Shown in pieces: positions 8,451 to 17,689 of a stretch of DNA of 64,000 nt; position 1 is the first letter of the stretch; every line of letters starts with the position of its first letter. The position numbers were made by a program, and so were the translations under genes. This DNA comes from DAOUJH01 sp965248955 (lineage in GTDB: Bacteria > Chloroflexota > Dehalococcoidia > Lucifugimonadales > QGNO01), in assembly GCA_965248955.1 (NCBI GenBank), contig OZ252212.1, positions 496,001 through 560,000 of the forward strand, written 5' to 3'. The notes beneath the pieces are model-generated. The model saw nothing but the letters and a program-made list of their open reading frames with translations. It had not been told where the DNA came from and made no database searches.

Positions 8451-9257
8451 CTAATTGTCGTCTATGCGCCGTTCGAGGCGGCGGAGCGCCTCCTGTGTCG
8501 TGCGGATCTCGCGCAGAAGCTCCTCCCGTGATACCGGGCGCTCTAGGTCACGGAGATGCTCCAGCTTGGCCTCGTCAAGGTTGTTGATGATGATTGCGAT
8601 GAACAGGTTGATCACCACAAAGGTGCCCACCACCACAAAGCTGACGAAGTAGACCCACGCCAGCGAGTTGAGCTCCATCGCGGTGAACATCACCACTGTC
8701 CATCCCTCCAGTGTGATGATGTTGAACAAGGTCAGAACGGCGATCCCCAGGTTCCGCCAGTTCTCGGGGTCGTGCTCGCTGAACAGGTGGTATCCGATGA
8801 TGGCGTAGATGTAGACGATGATGCTCATCAGCATCATGACGTGCCCCACGCTGGGGATGGAGCGGACGAGCGCGCTCACTATCAGCCGCAGGTCTCTGAT
8901 TGTCGATACGAGGCGCAGCACTCGAAGCAGGCGCGCCAGCCGGGCGACCATGGCGAACTGCCCAGTCGCCGGTACCAGCGCGAAAACTATGACCAGAAAG
9001 TCGAATACGTTCCAGCCGTCCTTGAAGTACCCGGCGACGCGCGGCGACGACGCGGTCATCTTGAGCAGCGCCTCGACGATGAACACCGCCAAAGCGATCC
9101 GGTAGCCGGCATTGATCCATTCCCCGTACTGCCGATCGACCGTCGGAGATGTCCCGACTCCAAGCAGCAGGGCGTTGACGATGATGACCGCTACGATGCC
9201 GGCCTCGAAGGCCGGGGACTCGGTTATCCAGCGTGAGAGATGTGTCAGCCTGTTCAT
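8451..9257 (-). CDS. Voltage-gated cation channel, single six-helix domain (NaChBac-like)
   Basis: A 268-aa ion-transport-family protein with one six-helix repeat, the size of bacterial homotetrameric sodium channels. S1-S3 lie at about residues 17-93. S4 (about 101-125) carries regularly spaced arginines at 106, 109, 112 and 115, the voltage sensor. S5 is about 136-158, then a pore helix and filter TLEGWT (182-187), then S6 (about 200-227). The C-terminal 35 residues are charged and heptad-like and probably form the tetramer coiled coil. NaChBac has Ser after the filter Glu; here it is Gly, as in animal calcium-channel repeats. The open frame extends to a GTG at 9302, but residue 16 (ATG 9257) is the natural start. 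It is monocistronic. Confidence 0.9.
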   Translation of the reverse strand: MNRLTHLSRWITESPAFEAGIVAVIIVNALLLGVGTSPTVDRQYGEWINAGYRIALAVFIVEALLKMTASSPRVAGYFKDGWNVFDFLVIVFALVPATGQFAMVARLARLLRVLRLVSTIRDLRLIVSALVRSIPSVGHVMMLMSIIVYIYAIIGYHLFSEHDPENWRNLGIAVLTLFNIITLEGWTVVMFTAMELNSLAWVYFVSFVVVGTFVVINLFIAIIINNLDEAKLEHLRDLERPVSREELLREIRTTQEALRRLERRIDDN

Positions 9258-9609
9258 CACCGTGCGTCTTGAGCAGTGGTGGCTCCGCTTCGCTCCCCAC
9301 ACCCGAACTTTTTGTCTGGGTTAGGTTCAAGCTTGCACAACTAGTATCAAGGCGGAATCCATCCGAGTCAATCTGGCGGCAACGCCAGAAGCCACAGAGG
9401 ACAGCAGCTCCACTGCCGGGGTCGGTGTATTACGCGGGAACCACAGTCACCTTGGAGACATAGTGCTTACGGCTAATGCGAAATGGGTTAAGCCTCGACT
9501 TCCTTACTCTCAGCGAGACCCAACTACAAACCGCCAAGGCAATCAGGCCCTTGCCAACTCTGCCTGCCCGCTAGATCAGCTTCTCCATGAGGACGCGCTT
9601 CCCCGGATT
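9258..9609. other. Intergenic region with a GNRA-loop hairpin
   Basis: No gene is evident. At 9372-9389 a perfect 7-bp stem TCTGGCG/CGCCAGA closes a GCAA tetraloop. There is no T-run on either strand, so its role is unclear. It lies upstream of the channel gene and downstream of the small frameshifted membrane-protein gene. Confidence 0.4.
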
Positions 9610-10016
9610 TCACGAAGTGCGCCAGAGCCTGAGCCCGCCGGCGCCCACTATCGGTGGCAGGATGGCGTCGATTATCGCCCAGACGGTCCAGTCCTCCAAG
9701 CTGGCGTGCTTCACGAGGTGGGCAGCCCAGTTCGAGAAGAACAGGAGCAGCAGCACGCCGGTTGCGAAGAAGGCAACGTTCACGCTCAGGTAGCGCTTTA
9801 GGTCGGCTTCACCTCCGGCCCGGCACAGACGCCGCATATCCACGCAACTCGCAACGAACACGATGAGAATTGCCGCCGCCATGAAGAAATCCAGGACATC
9901 CCATATGGGGTACCCTGTGTCGTTGTTGAAGAAGAAGGGTGTAAGGATGAATTCAAGGCGACAGCGAGGGCTATCACCATGGAGTAGGCCCCCAGGATGC
10001 GCTGAAGGGTATGCAT
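9610..10016 (-). pseudogene. Small three- to four-helix membrane protein gene with a frameshift
   Basis: The gene begins at ATG 10016 after an excellent ribosome-binding site (GAGGAG, seven bases upstream) and reads MHTLQRILGAYSMVIALAVA. Around 9955 the frame shifts by one base. The continuing frame reads LEFILTPFFFNNDTGYPIWD, then a helix (FMAAAILIVFVASCV), a second (LSVNVAFFATGVLLLLFFSN) and a third (AIIDAILPPIVGAGG). Together they would give a protein of about 135 aa with a TGYPIWDVLDFF motif between helices. The sequence on both sides of the shift is coherent, so this is either a recent mutation or a sequencing error. I do not recognise a named family. Confidence 0.6.
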
Positions 10017-10074
10017 TTCGATCTCCTCGGACAGCTTGCTCGCTATGCCTGCCGGGCGAGTGTGCGGCGGCATT

Positions 10075-10215
10075 ATACTACGTATTCTACTTTGGAATCC
10101 TGAAGAGCTTGAGGACGTGAAGCGGCGACTGGGTCGGCTTTACAACCTGGCCGAGACCACCGACCTTGACATACCAATGTCTGCCGTATATATGAAGGTA
10201 CCGATGAGATTATGA
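10075..10215 (+). pseudogene. Probable C-terminal remnant of a serine site-specific recombinase
   Basis: A plus-strand frame without a start codon reads LLWNPEELEDVKRRLGRLYN followed by LAETTDLDIPM and stops at 10213-10215. The charged helix with VKRRLGRLYN and the following ETTDLD resemble the coiled-coil region found after the zinc ribbon in large serine recombinases. The rest of the protein is absent. The match is by eye and short, so I hold it loosely. It lies beside a frameshifted gene. Confidence 0.4.
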
Positions 10216-10294
10216 AGCTGAAGATAGCATCGGCACTTTAGGCGAAGGGTTCGAAGCCTATTCATAAGCCGATGCAAAGTAGTCGGAGGGTTTC

Positions 10295-11938
10295 ATGAAT
10301 GGCGTGACTGCAATAGCCGAAATACTGAAGCGAGAGAACATCGATTTTATTGGCTGTATTCCCAGCAACCCTCTGATCGAGGCATGCGCCATCGCTGGCA
10401 TCAGGCCAATAATTTTTCGTCAGGAACGCGTCGGCGTAAACATGGTGGATGCCTACACTAGGGTTCGCAATGGTAAAAGCATAGGCGTGTTCACTATGCA
10501 AGCACAGGCTGGCGCAGAAAACGCTTTTCCCGGTGTTGCCCAGGCTTACGATGACTCCACGCCCATCTTGCTGCTGCCAGCTGCCGCGGCCCGCGACCGG
10601 ATAGGCATCAGGCCCAATTTCAGCCCCTCGCTAAGTTATCGCGAGGTCACCAAGTGGTCAGCTCAAATCAATATGGTAGAGCGTATTCCGGGCATAATGC
10701 GTCGCGCCTTCTCACTGCTCCGTATGGGACATCCTGCTCCTGTCCTCTTGGAGCTTCCATCCGATGTCGCATCTGATGAGCTTAAAGAATCACTAATGAC
10801 TTACGCGCCGGTGCAGTCACACCGGGCAGCCGGCGACCCCAGAGATATAGAAAAAGCGGCCGAGGCACTGCTAAAAGCCCAGCGTCCCGTGATCCACGCT
10901 GGGCAAGGCGTCCTTTACGCGGAAGCCTGGGATGAGCTTCGCCGCCTAGCCGAGATTCTGCAGGCGCCTGTGATGACAACAATAGGTGCTAAGAGCGTCT
11001 TTCCTGAAGACCATCCCCTCTCCATAGGTTCCGGCGGCGCTACCACTACTAGAGGGGTAGTGCACTTCCTCAAATCGGCGGATCTCGTCTTCGGTATCGG
11101 CACCAGCTTCACATTGACCTCGTTTGGCGTAACCATACCTTCAGGCAAAACCCTCATTCATTCCACCAGTAACGACGACGACATCAATAAAGACTACCCA
11201 GCGGACTACGCAATCATTGGAGACAGCAAGCTGGTTCTTCAGCAACTCATCGAAGCGTTGGAAGGGCGGGTCTCCAAGGAACGCAGAGAGGACTCGCGAG
11301 TTGCGGACGAGATCAAAACAGTGAAGGAAGCCTGGCTGAGGGAATGGATGCCCAAGCTGACCTCAAACGAGACCCCCATTAACCCATACAGGGTTATATG
11401 GGACCTCATGCATGCCGTCGATCGCCGAAATACCATCGTCACCCACGATTCAGGGAGTCCCCGCGACGAGATGTCTCCCTTTTTCGAGGCAGTGATACCC
11501 AGGGGATTCATCGGTTGGGGCAAATCTACACAACTGGGCAACAGCTTGGGGCTGGCTCTGGGAGCCAAGATGGCGGCGCCGGAAAAGCTAGCCGTCAATG
11601 TGATGGGTGACGCCGCTTTCGGTATGGTGGGACTCGACTTCGAGACCGCGGTGCGAGAACAAATACCTATTCTGACCATACTTCTAAATAACTCCGGCAT
11701 GGGGATATATGGACCTGAGCAATTCCCTGTAGCCTCAGAACGGTACGGGACCAAGGACCTCTCAGGTAACTACGCGGAGGTGGTAAGGGCTATGGGCGGC
11801 TATGCGGAACGCATAGATAAGCCAGATGAAATCATCCCTGCAATCAAAAAGGCGGAGAGAGTTATAGCCGAAGGCCAACCGGCCTTGTTGGAAATAATCA
11901 CCAAGAGAGAGTACGCCTTTTCTGATAGGCTGAGATAG
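10295..11938 (+). CDS. Thiamine-diphosphate-dependent enzyme, acetolactate synthase/decarboxylase family
   Basis: A 547-aa protein with the three-domain layout of IlvB-type ThDP enzymes. The N-terminal pyrimidine-binding domain carries the catalytic Glu44 in FRQERVG. The middle domain (about 190-325) has PVIHAGQGVLY. The C-terminal pyrophosphate-binding domain has GDAAFGMVGLDF followed about 28 residues later by LLNNSGMGIYG, the metal-ThDP motif ending in NN. GGAGGG four bases before the ATG supports the start. Members include acetolactate synthase, glyoxylate carboligase, sulfoacetaldehyde acetyltransferase and benzoylformate decarboxylase. I cannot choose between them. With no regulatory subunit nearby and catabolic neighbours, a degradative role is more likely than branched-chain amino acid synthesis. 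Confidence 0.88.
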   Translation: MNGVTAIAEILKRENIDFIGCIPSNPLIEACAIAGIRPIIFRQERVGVNMVDAYTRVRNGKSIGVFTMQAQAGAENAFPGVAQAYDDSTPILLLPAAAARDRIGIRPNFSPSLSYREVTKWSAQINMVERIPGIMRRAFSLLRMGHPAPVLLELPSDVASDELKESLMTYAPVQSHRAAGDPRDIEKAAEALLKAQRPVIHAGQGVLYAEAWDELRRLAEILQAPVMTTIGAKSVFPEDHPLSIGSGGATTTRGVVHFLKSADLVFGIGTSFTLTSFGVTIPSGKTLIHSTSNDDDINKDYPADYAIIGDSKLVLQQLIEALEGRVSKERREDSRVADEIKTVKEAWLREWMPKLTSNETPINPYRVIWDLMHAVDRRNTIVTHDSGSPRDEMSPFFEAVIPRGFIGWGKSTQLGNSLGLALGAKMAAPEKLAVNVMGDAAFGMVGLDFETAVREQIPILTILLNNSGMGIYGPEQFPVASERYGTKDLSGNYAEVVRAMGGYAERIDKPDEIIPAIKKAERVIAEGQPALLEIITKREYAFSDRLR

Positions 11939-12029
11939 TAGCGACACTGGATATTGGGCACTGCGGTGGAGCGGATGGTTCCTTGATGTTGGGCTTCCTA
12001 CTTCCATCCCCCGTATGTATTTCCTACTC

Positions 12030-12512
12030 TCAGAACTCCAGGTCGCCTGCCCAGTGCAGCCTTCTCAATTCGACCGGCATCAACTTGCGGAAAGCCTCGG
12101 CCCTCAAGATCAGGGCGGTGAGCCAGTGATCAGACGGGAGAAACCCAACCGCCTCCTCCGCAGTAACCCACTTGTGTTCGGAATGTTCGTCACTCAGGAT
12201 AAGGTCTGACGCGTCAGCCACAGAGCAGCCGAATGTTACCCCAACCATCTCGTTCTCCGGCGCGGGCTCGCCGCGATAGAAGTGCGTGGCTCCGAGGAGA
12301 CACTCGACGCGCACGTCGAGACCCAGTTCTTCACGCGACTCCCTATGCAAGGCATCTATGAAGCCCTCTCCCTGCTCCAGCCGACCGGAGCCAGACTCCC
12401 ACTGACCGGGCGCGTAGTCCTTGGTCGGCGACCTTCTGAGCAGGAGATACTGTCCCTCTGTCCGATGCCACACGAGCATCCCGACCATAGCTATGAAGCG
12501 TCCAACTGCCAT
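12030..12512 (-). CDS. Nudix hydrolase
   Basis: A 160-aa Nudix-fold hydrolase acting on a nucleoside-diphosphate-linked substrate. The complete Nudix box is visible: GRLEQGEG, then seven residues to RESREELGL, containing the metal-binding REUXEE core. It starts MAVGRFIAMVGMLVWHR, the usual first strand. Start choice: ATG 12512 is preceded by GGGAGG five bases upstream. An extension to 12536 would read through that site. The substrate is not predictable. The gene is convergent with the ThDP-enzyme gene and unrelated to it. Confidence 0.88.
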   Translation of the reverse strand: MAVGRFIAMVGMLVWHRTEGQYLLLRRSPTKDYAPGQWESGSGRLEQGEGFIDALHRESREELGLDVRVECLLGATHFYRGEPAPENEMVGVTFGCSVADASDLILSDEHSEHKWVTAEEAVGFLPSDHWLTALILRAEAFRKLMPVELRRLHWAGDLEF

Positions 12513-13205
12513 TGTCACCTCCCGTCCGGCTATCATAAAGGTTGGTACAAGTATTGGGGCTGGTCAGTACAACTATCAGGAGCAGATCACTAGTGTGTGG
12601 ACCTGATTCCCCCGCTACACTCCTCCCATGCAGGAGTACTATACTGGGCTGGGGCGTCCCGCTCCGGATAATCCGAACTTTCGTGAGGTCTAGTGAGGCA
12701 CCCTAGACAACTATCCCATCGGGCTGCCGCTGTTGACCGAAAGTCTGATGTAATCGCATAAGTTCTACGTAGTGCAGGGCGGAAGGTACAATAGCCGTAG
12801 GTGGCCCTATACTGCACGTATATAGAAGGCATAGATCAAGATGAGAAGAATTCGAGCGACAATTACTGATTCGAAGGGATTCACGCCGGCGGCCAGTATG
12901 AAAAGTTGACGTAACGTCCTACATTAGAAAATACCCGTAGCGGGTGGTTGGGGAGCACTCTTTCAAGGTAGGATGAGACTAGACAGGGAGTGCATGGTGA
13001 GCTGGCTACCTTCGAAGTAGGAAAGAGGGGGAAGTGCGACGCCTCAAGCTTGGGCAGAACTACGTTGACCCTATCATCAGGGAAAATCGTGGTTAGTCAG
13101 CCATTGTTTATCAAACATTGTGCTCGAGGAAACTCTGGGCAGTTATCTAGTAAGCGTAGCCAGGAATCCCAATGCCTGGCCCTTTGCCCGCGGAATCGGT
13201 GATTG
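12513..13205. other. Long intergenic region without a recognised gene
   Basis: About 690 bases between the Nudix gene and the MFS gene, which diverge from it. Its composition is less GC-rich than the flanks. Short open frames on both strands lack ribosome-binding sites and protein-like composition. It should contain the promoters of both flanking genes, but I could not assign them with confidence. Confidence 0.5.
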
Positions 13206-14492
13206 ATGAATAGACGTATTCACAAGAGCAGGCCCAGGATATTCTACGGCTGGTGGATTGTATTAGGCGGCATTGTAGGAATGCTGCTCGGCGCCGGCTT
13301 CAACTACCATGGACTGAACGCATTTGTGATTCCCGTGTCCCACACTTTTGGAGTTTCTCTCACCGCAGTTACCACTGTGCTTGCCGTGGCCAGGATTGAA
13401 ACGGCTTTCATAGGTCCACTAGAAGGCTACCTAATTGATCGTTTCGGGCCAAGGACCATGATGTTCCTAGGTGTGCCACTTATGGGAGTTGGGTTTCTCG
13501 TTCTTAGCGTTGCACAGAGCTTTACAGTCTTTATAGTAGTGCTCTTCTTAGGAGTGATCATGGGATCCAGCCTTGGCTTTGGAAGTCCCATTACTACGGC
13601 TGTGGCAAACTGGTGGCATCGGCACCGTGGCAGAGCCTTTGGGATCATGTGGTTAGGAATAAGTGTGGGGGCAATTATGGTTCCACTTGTGAACCAAATG
13701 ATAGAGCAGTTCGGCTGGCGTTGGGCAGTTCGTATAATGGGGGTTCTGGTGCTCTTGATGGGGCTACCGGTAGCAGCCATCATGCGCCATAGGCCCGAAC
13801 AGTACGGAATGCTCCCGGACGGCGATGTTGCAATAGATCCGGCGGAAGAATCACATCGAGGCGAACTGAGGGCGCCTTTACACAGCCAACCTCCGCCTGA
13901 CGGAGAGCGGGAGTTCACCCTAGGGCAAGCTCTGCGATCGGCGGCGTTCTGGTACTTCTCGCTTTCATATGGACTGCGCGTAGGAGTGACCAGCGCCGTA
14001 GGGATTAACATATTCCCTCTTGTTCAGTCGATTGGCGGCACAACACACCAAGCAAGCCTTATCTTCCTGGTGCATGGCGTATTCAGCGCCCCCGGGAGGT
14101 TGTTCCTCAGTTGGGCCGGCGATTATTTTAACAAGCGATTTCTTATGGCAGGCCTATTCCTAGTGCTGGCTGTTTGTGTCTTTGGCATAGGCCAGGTCAC
14201 ATCGCTGACAGCACTGTTCATTGTCTACATTCCGTATGCCGTTTCATGGGGCGGATTATCGTCACTTCCGCAATCCTTCCAGGCCGACCTCTTTGGCAGG
14301 CAGCACTATGCCACAATCCGTGGCGCCAGTGCACCTATGCAAAGTGTCTTTTCGCTAATCGCCCCGCCGTTCGCTACCCTGATGTTTGAGCGAGTGGGCA
14401 GCTACGCCATTCCATTTACACTTCTTGCTGGAACTGCCGTTCTCGCCGCATTGCTGGTGCTCAACGCTAAGCCCAGTAGAGCTAGAGCCTGA
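13206..14492 (+). CDS. Major facilitator superfamily transporter
   Basis: A 428-aa, twelve-helix MFS permease. The N-terminus FYGWWIVLGGIVGML starts the first helix, as in monocarboxylate and oxalate/formate-type MFS carriers. The loop between helices 2 and 3 contains GYLIDRFGPR, the MFS motif A, and WWHRHRGRAFGI lies between helices 4 and 5. A hydrophilic middle loop (about 198-240) is followed by six more helices. The frame also has a TTG immediately before the ATG; I use the ATG. It lies 130 bases before the gamma-glutamyltransferase-like gene on the same strand, so it may import a substrate for that enzyme or for the ThDP enzyme. Confidence 0.88.
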   Translation: MNRRIHKSRPRIFYGWWIVLGGIVGMLLGAGFNYHGLNAFVIPVSHTFGVSLTAVTTVLAVARIETAFIGPLEGYLIDRFGPRTMMFLGVPLMGVGFLVLSVAQSFTVFIVVLFLGVIMGSSLGFGSPITTAVANWWHRHRGRAFGIMWLGISVGAIMVPLVNQMIEQFGWRWAVRIMGVLVLLMGLPVAAIMRHRPEQYGMLPDGDVAIDPAEESHRGELRAPLHSQPPPDGEREFTLGQALRSAAFWYFSLSYGLRVGVTSAVGINIFPLVQSIGGTTHQASLIFLVHGVFSAPGRLFLSWAGDYFNKRFLMAGLFLVLAVCVFGIGQVTSLTALFIVYIPYAVSWGGLSSLPQSFQADLFGRQHYATIRGASAPMQSVFSLIAPPFATLMFERVGSYAIPFTLLAGTAVLAALLVLNAKPSRARA

Positions 14493-14622
14493 TGTTGACC
14501 ACGTCAGAAAAGGGTCGCATACAATGTCGGCAAAACTTGCGCCCGGCCATCACTTCTGAGAACGGTTCTGCCACAGATCATGACTACACTATAAAATACT
14601 CACGCAATTTGAGGAGGGGAAA

Positions 14623-16347
14623 ATGTCGCTAGGAATTGTCTCGTACAGACCAAGCGTTTTAGCTAAGACGCACATGGTGTCATCAGGCCACTACTTGGCC
14701 ACGGCGGCAGGCTACAGGATCCTGGAACAGGGCGGTAATGCCATTGACGCTGGGGTGGCTTCTGGGATCGTGATAAACGTGACCCTGCCCCACATGACAT
14801 GCTTTGGAGGTGTTGCACCGATCATGGTCTACGTTGCCGAAGCGAACAAGGCATTTACGATTAGTGGGCTCGGCCGGTGGCCCAAGGGAACGCCTGTAGA
14901 AACCTTTAACGGCGAAATGCCGCCCAGCCTGGGCCACGCCATAGTGCCGGCGGCTTGCGATGCCTGGCTTACCGCACTGGAGAACTACGGGACTATGACT
15001 TTCAAGCAGGTTGTCACTCCTGCTCTGGAATTGGCTGAAAACGGATTTCCTATCTCCAAAAGGGTCGCAGACGCTATCTCCGGAGCCGAAGAAAGGCTGT
15101 CCAGATGGCCACAATCCGCCGAGATATTCATGCCAAGAGGTGTCCCACTGTTTCCAGGCGAGAAGCTTGTAAATCCTGATTTGGCGTCCCTATTTAGAAG
15201 TATGATCGATGTTGAGGAGGGCTCAATGTCGGCGGGACGGGAGGCCGCCATAAGAAAGGCGAAAGAGTATTTCTATAAGGGTGAGCCGGCTAGGCTCATG
15301 GCGGAGTTCTGCCGGGAGCACGGTGGGTTCCTCGATCGAGACGATCTTTCCTCGTTCCGGGTGGGTATCGAAGAGCCGCTAGTGGGTGACTACAGAGGAT
15401 ATCGCCTTCTAACCTGCGGCCCCTGGTGCCAAGGGCCTTCCCTCATCCAGGTGCTGCAACTGCTGGAAGGCTTTGATCTCAAAGATATGACGCACAACTC
15501 GCCAGAGTATCTGCACCTGATCATCGAGGCGATAAAACTCGCGTTTGCCGACAGACACGCGTACTATGGCGACCCTGACTTCGTCGACGTGCCCTTGCCC
15601 GGTCTGCTGTCTAAGGCCTATGCCAAGAAGCGACGTGAGAAAATCGATCAGCTCCACGCTGCACCGGGGATGCCTCCTCACGGAGATCCGTGGCAACACC
15701 AAACTCGGAGTGGACAGCGCAGCGCCATTCAGGCTCCAGCCAGCTTAGACGCGGAATGGGAACCCGATACGAGCTATGCCTGCGTGATTGATCGCTGGGG
15801 AAACGCTTTCTCGGCAACGCCGAGTGATGGGCAACTAGGAGAGCCACTGGTCCCAGGCCTGGGAATCACAATCTCAACTAGAGGATCCCAGGCCTGGTTG
15901 GACCCCGACCATCCGGCTCGTGTCGAGCCGTGGAAACGGCCTCGATTGACGCCGAATCCGGCCATGGTGGTTAAGGACGGGGAGTTGTTCATGGCTTTCG
16001 GCACACCTGGTCTGGACGCACAAGTTCAAACCATGACGCAAGTGTTCCTCAACATCGTCGAGTTCGGCATGGATCCGCAAGAGGCCATCGAGGCGCCGCG
16101 GGCAATCAGCTACAGCTTTCCTGGCTCCTCATGGCCGCACCCATATTTGCCCGGCCGCTTGAATCTTGAAGGCCGTATCAACGAAGTGACCGCGAACGCC
16201 TTAAAGTCACTTGGCCATGACGTCGAGCGTTGGCCAGAGTGGACAGAGCTAGCTGGAGGCGCTTGTGCAATCGTAGTTGACCGAGAACTGGGCATCTTGC
16301 GAGGTGGCGCAGATCCGCGGCGTGAATCCTACGCCTTGGGACGCTAG
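14623..16347 (+). CDS. Gamma-glutamyltransferase-family N-terminal nucleophile hydrolase
   Basis: A 574-aa member of the gamma-glutamyltransferase/cephalosporin acylase family. These enzymes are made as precursors that cut themselves to expose an N-terminal Thr nucleophile. The probable nucleophile is Thr383 in PDTSYACVIDRWGN. Other family marks are GYRILEQGGNAIDAGVA at the start and MTCFGG, which corresponds to the conserved glycine-rich turn. The C-terminal part holds FGTPGLDAQVQ, near the usual oxyanion-site GSPGG position. No signal peptide is seen, so it should be cytoplasmic, unlike the secreted E. coli enzyme. GAGGAGG precedes the ATG. The substrate may be a gamma-glutamyl compound or another amide. 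Confidence 0.9.
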   Translation: MSLGIVSYRPSVLAKTHMVSSGHYLATAAGYRILEQGGNAIDAGVASGIVINVTLPHMTCFGGVAPIMVYVAEANKAFTISGLGRWPKGTPVETFNGEMPPSLGHAIVPAACDAWLTALENYGTMTFKQVVTPALELAENGFPISKRVADAISGAEERLSRWPQSAEIFMPRGVPLFPGEKLVNPDLASLFRSMIDVEEGSMSAGREAAIRKAKEYFYKGEPARLMAEFCREHGGFLDRDDLSSFRVGIEEPLVGDYRGYRLLTCGPWCQGPSLIQVLQLLEGFDLKDMTHNSPEYLHLIIEAIKLAFADRHAYYGDPDFVDVPLPGLLSKAYAKKRREKIDQLHAAPGMPPHGDPWQHQTRSGQRSAIQAPASLDAEWEPDTSYACVIDRWGNAFSATPSDGQLGEPLVPGLGITISTRGSQAWLDPDHPARVEPWKRPRLTPNPAMVVKDGELFMAFGTPGLDAQVQTMTQVFLNIVEFGMDPQEAIEAPRAISYSFPGSSWPHPYLPGRLNLEGRINEVTANALKSLGHDVERWPEWTELAGGACAIVVDRELGILRGGADPRRESYALGR

Positions 16348-16446
16348 AGTGTTCAGGTAGTGAACTGTCATATACAGAGACAGGAACGTTTCCGACTTGA
16401 CGCTTTATTCTGATACAGATAGGAGTGTTTACTTGGAATAGGAACC

Positions 16447-17241
16447 CTACGCGGGTTTTGGCACTATCTTAACTTCTACTTTGCCCAAGGTTCCAAAGTC
16501 CGCGGTAAAGTCGTCGCCCTCCACAACAGGCGTTATCCCCGTGCATGTCCCGGTGGTCACTATCTGGCCTGCTTTGATGAGCTCACCTCTATTCAAGAGA
16601 TGATTAGCTGTCCAATGCAAGACCAGCAGAGGATCGCCCAGGACAAGAGAGCCCGTGCCTTCGCCCACCTTCTCTCCATTCCTAAACAGAGATACGGAAT
16701 GTGACCTGAGGTCGATCTCACGCCAGTTCATCACCTCTTGTCCTGAAACAAAGGCTGTGTGTGCGACCATATCAGCGATCAGTCTGATGGAACCAATCCC
16801 GCTGAAACCTCCCTCAAAGCGGCCACCAACTATCTCAATTGCAGGAAGCAAAGCATCCACTGCATCTATGACCTCGTCCAGATTATACGAGGTCGGCCGT
16901 TTCGGCAGATCACGGGCGAAGCGGAAGGCGAACTCGCTCTCGACGCTCGCGTTCTGGCCAGGAAGCACAGCGACATCGGCTGGGCTTTGGAAGCAGAGCG
17001 GTGCAAACATAGGCGCTGTCTCTGGCCCCTCAGTGTCGAGAACCCGTTGAGCCTCTTGACTGGTGGCGCCAACTTTCCAGCCGTATCTTGGCATGGCTGC
17101 CAGGGCCTCTATTTTGCGTTGAACACGGTAGGCGGCTTCAATTGAGTCGATCCCGGATGCAGCCCCAACTGGAACCAGACCACCGAAGGTCCGTGCTTCC
17201 CAGAGAAGATTGGCAATTTTGTTCGTTGTTTCCGCTACCAT
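16447..17241 (-). CDS. 2-oxopent-4-enoate hydratase-like protein (MhpD/FAH superfamily)
   Basis: A 264-aa member of the hydratase/decarboxylase branch of the fumarylacetoacetate hydrolase superfamily. In aromatic meta-cleavage pathways such enzymes add water to, or decarboxylate, 2-oxo-enoic acids. Visible features are GWKVGATS near residue 53, the metal-binding ESEFAFRF (Glu-x-Glu), LPAIEIVGGRF and, near the end, LIKAGQIVTTGTCTGITPV, the family's substrate-loop region. The protein has the family's usual length. The gene is convergent with the gamma-glutamyltransferase-like gene. No dioxygenase, aldolase or dehydrogenase of a meta pathway is nearby, so the pathway is unknown. Confidence 0.88.
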   Translation of the reverse strand: MVAETTNKIANLLWEARTFGGLVPVGAASGIDSIEAAYRVQRKIEALAAMPRYGWKVGATSQEAQRVLDTEGPETAPMFAPLCFQSPADVAVLPGQNASVESEFAFRFARDLPKRPTSYNLDEVIDAVDALLPAIEIVGGRFEGGFSGIGSIRLIADMVAHTAFVSGQEVMNWREIDLRSHSVSLFRNGEKVGEGTGSLVLGDPLLVLHWTANHLLNRGELIKAGQIVTTGTCTGITPVVEGDDFTADFGTLGKVEVKIVPKPA

Positions 17242-17332
17242 ACGCTACCATATTACCACTTAAGGCTAGGGACTCGTCGCGCTGCTAATGCTCCTGCCGC
17301 CTGTCTACGGCATTCTGAGAATGTCGACCCAC

Positions 17333-17587
17333 CTACTGGGCCACAAACGACATGGTGGTGTCCGAGTTCACGCGGATGGTGTACTCCTCGCCCGGCTCGA
17401 AGTTCGAACCGAGTGGTACGTTGGTCTCCACTATGGGAAAGTCGGCGGTGCAAGCGACCAGCTGGTCGGCGACCTCGTGGTGCGTGACGACCACCTCGAT
17501 CTCATTCGACTCTCTTCGCTGGATTTCGTAGCCGTTGAACTGTGAGCAGCCGATGAGTGGACGATGACCGATGAGGTCAATTCAAGG
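17333..17587 (-). pseudogene. C-terminal remnant of a secreted protein
   Basis: A minus-strand frame of about 80 codons ends at a TAG (17333-17335) but has no start codon after the upstream stop. It reads GCSQFNGYEIQRRE, EVVVTHHEV, VACTADFPIVETNVPLG and EEYTIRVN, then DTTMSFVAQ. Alternating strands with paired cysteines look like the end of a small extracellular beta domain. No signal peptide or lipobox is left, so I take it as the tail of a decayed lipoprotein gene. It lies in the 450-base gap between the hydratase and excalibur genes; the rest of the gap shows nothing. Confidence 0.45.
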
Positions 17588-17689
17588 GGACGAACGGGGC
17601 ACCTACAGTCGCGCTAGCACGTCCTATGTCAAAGGAACCTACAACGGTTCCACTTGCTTGGGGCAACATGACCTAACCCGCCCGCTGCG

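Noticed and set aside
8556..9330. Overlapping frames on both strands over the voltage-gated channel gene
   Set aside because: Only the channel frame gives helices, an S4 sensor and a filter; the others are charged, low-quality translations.
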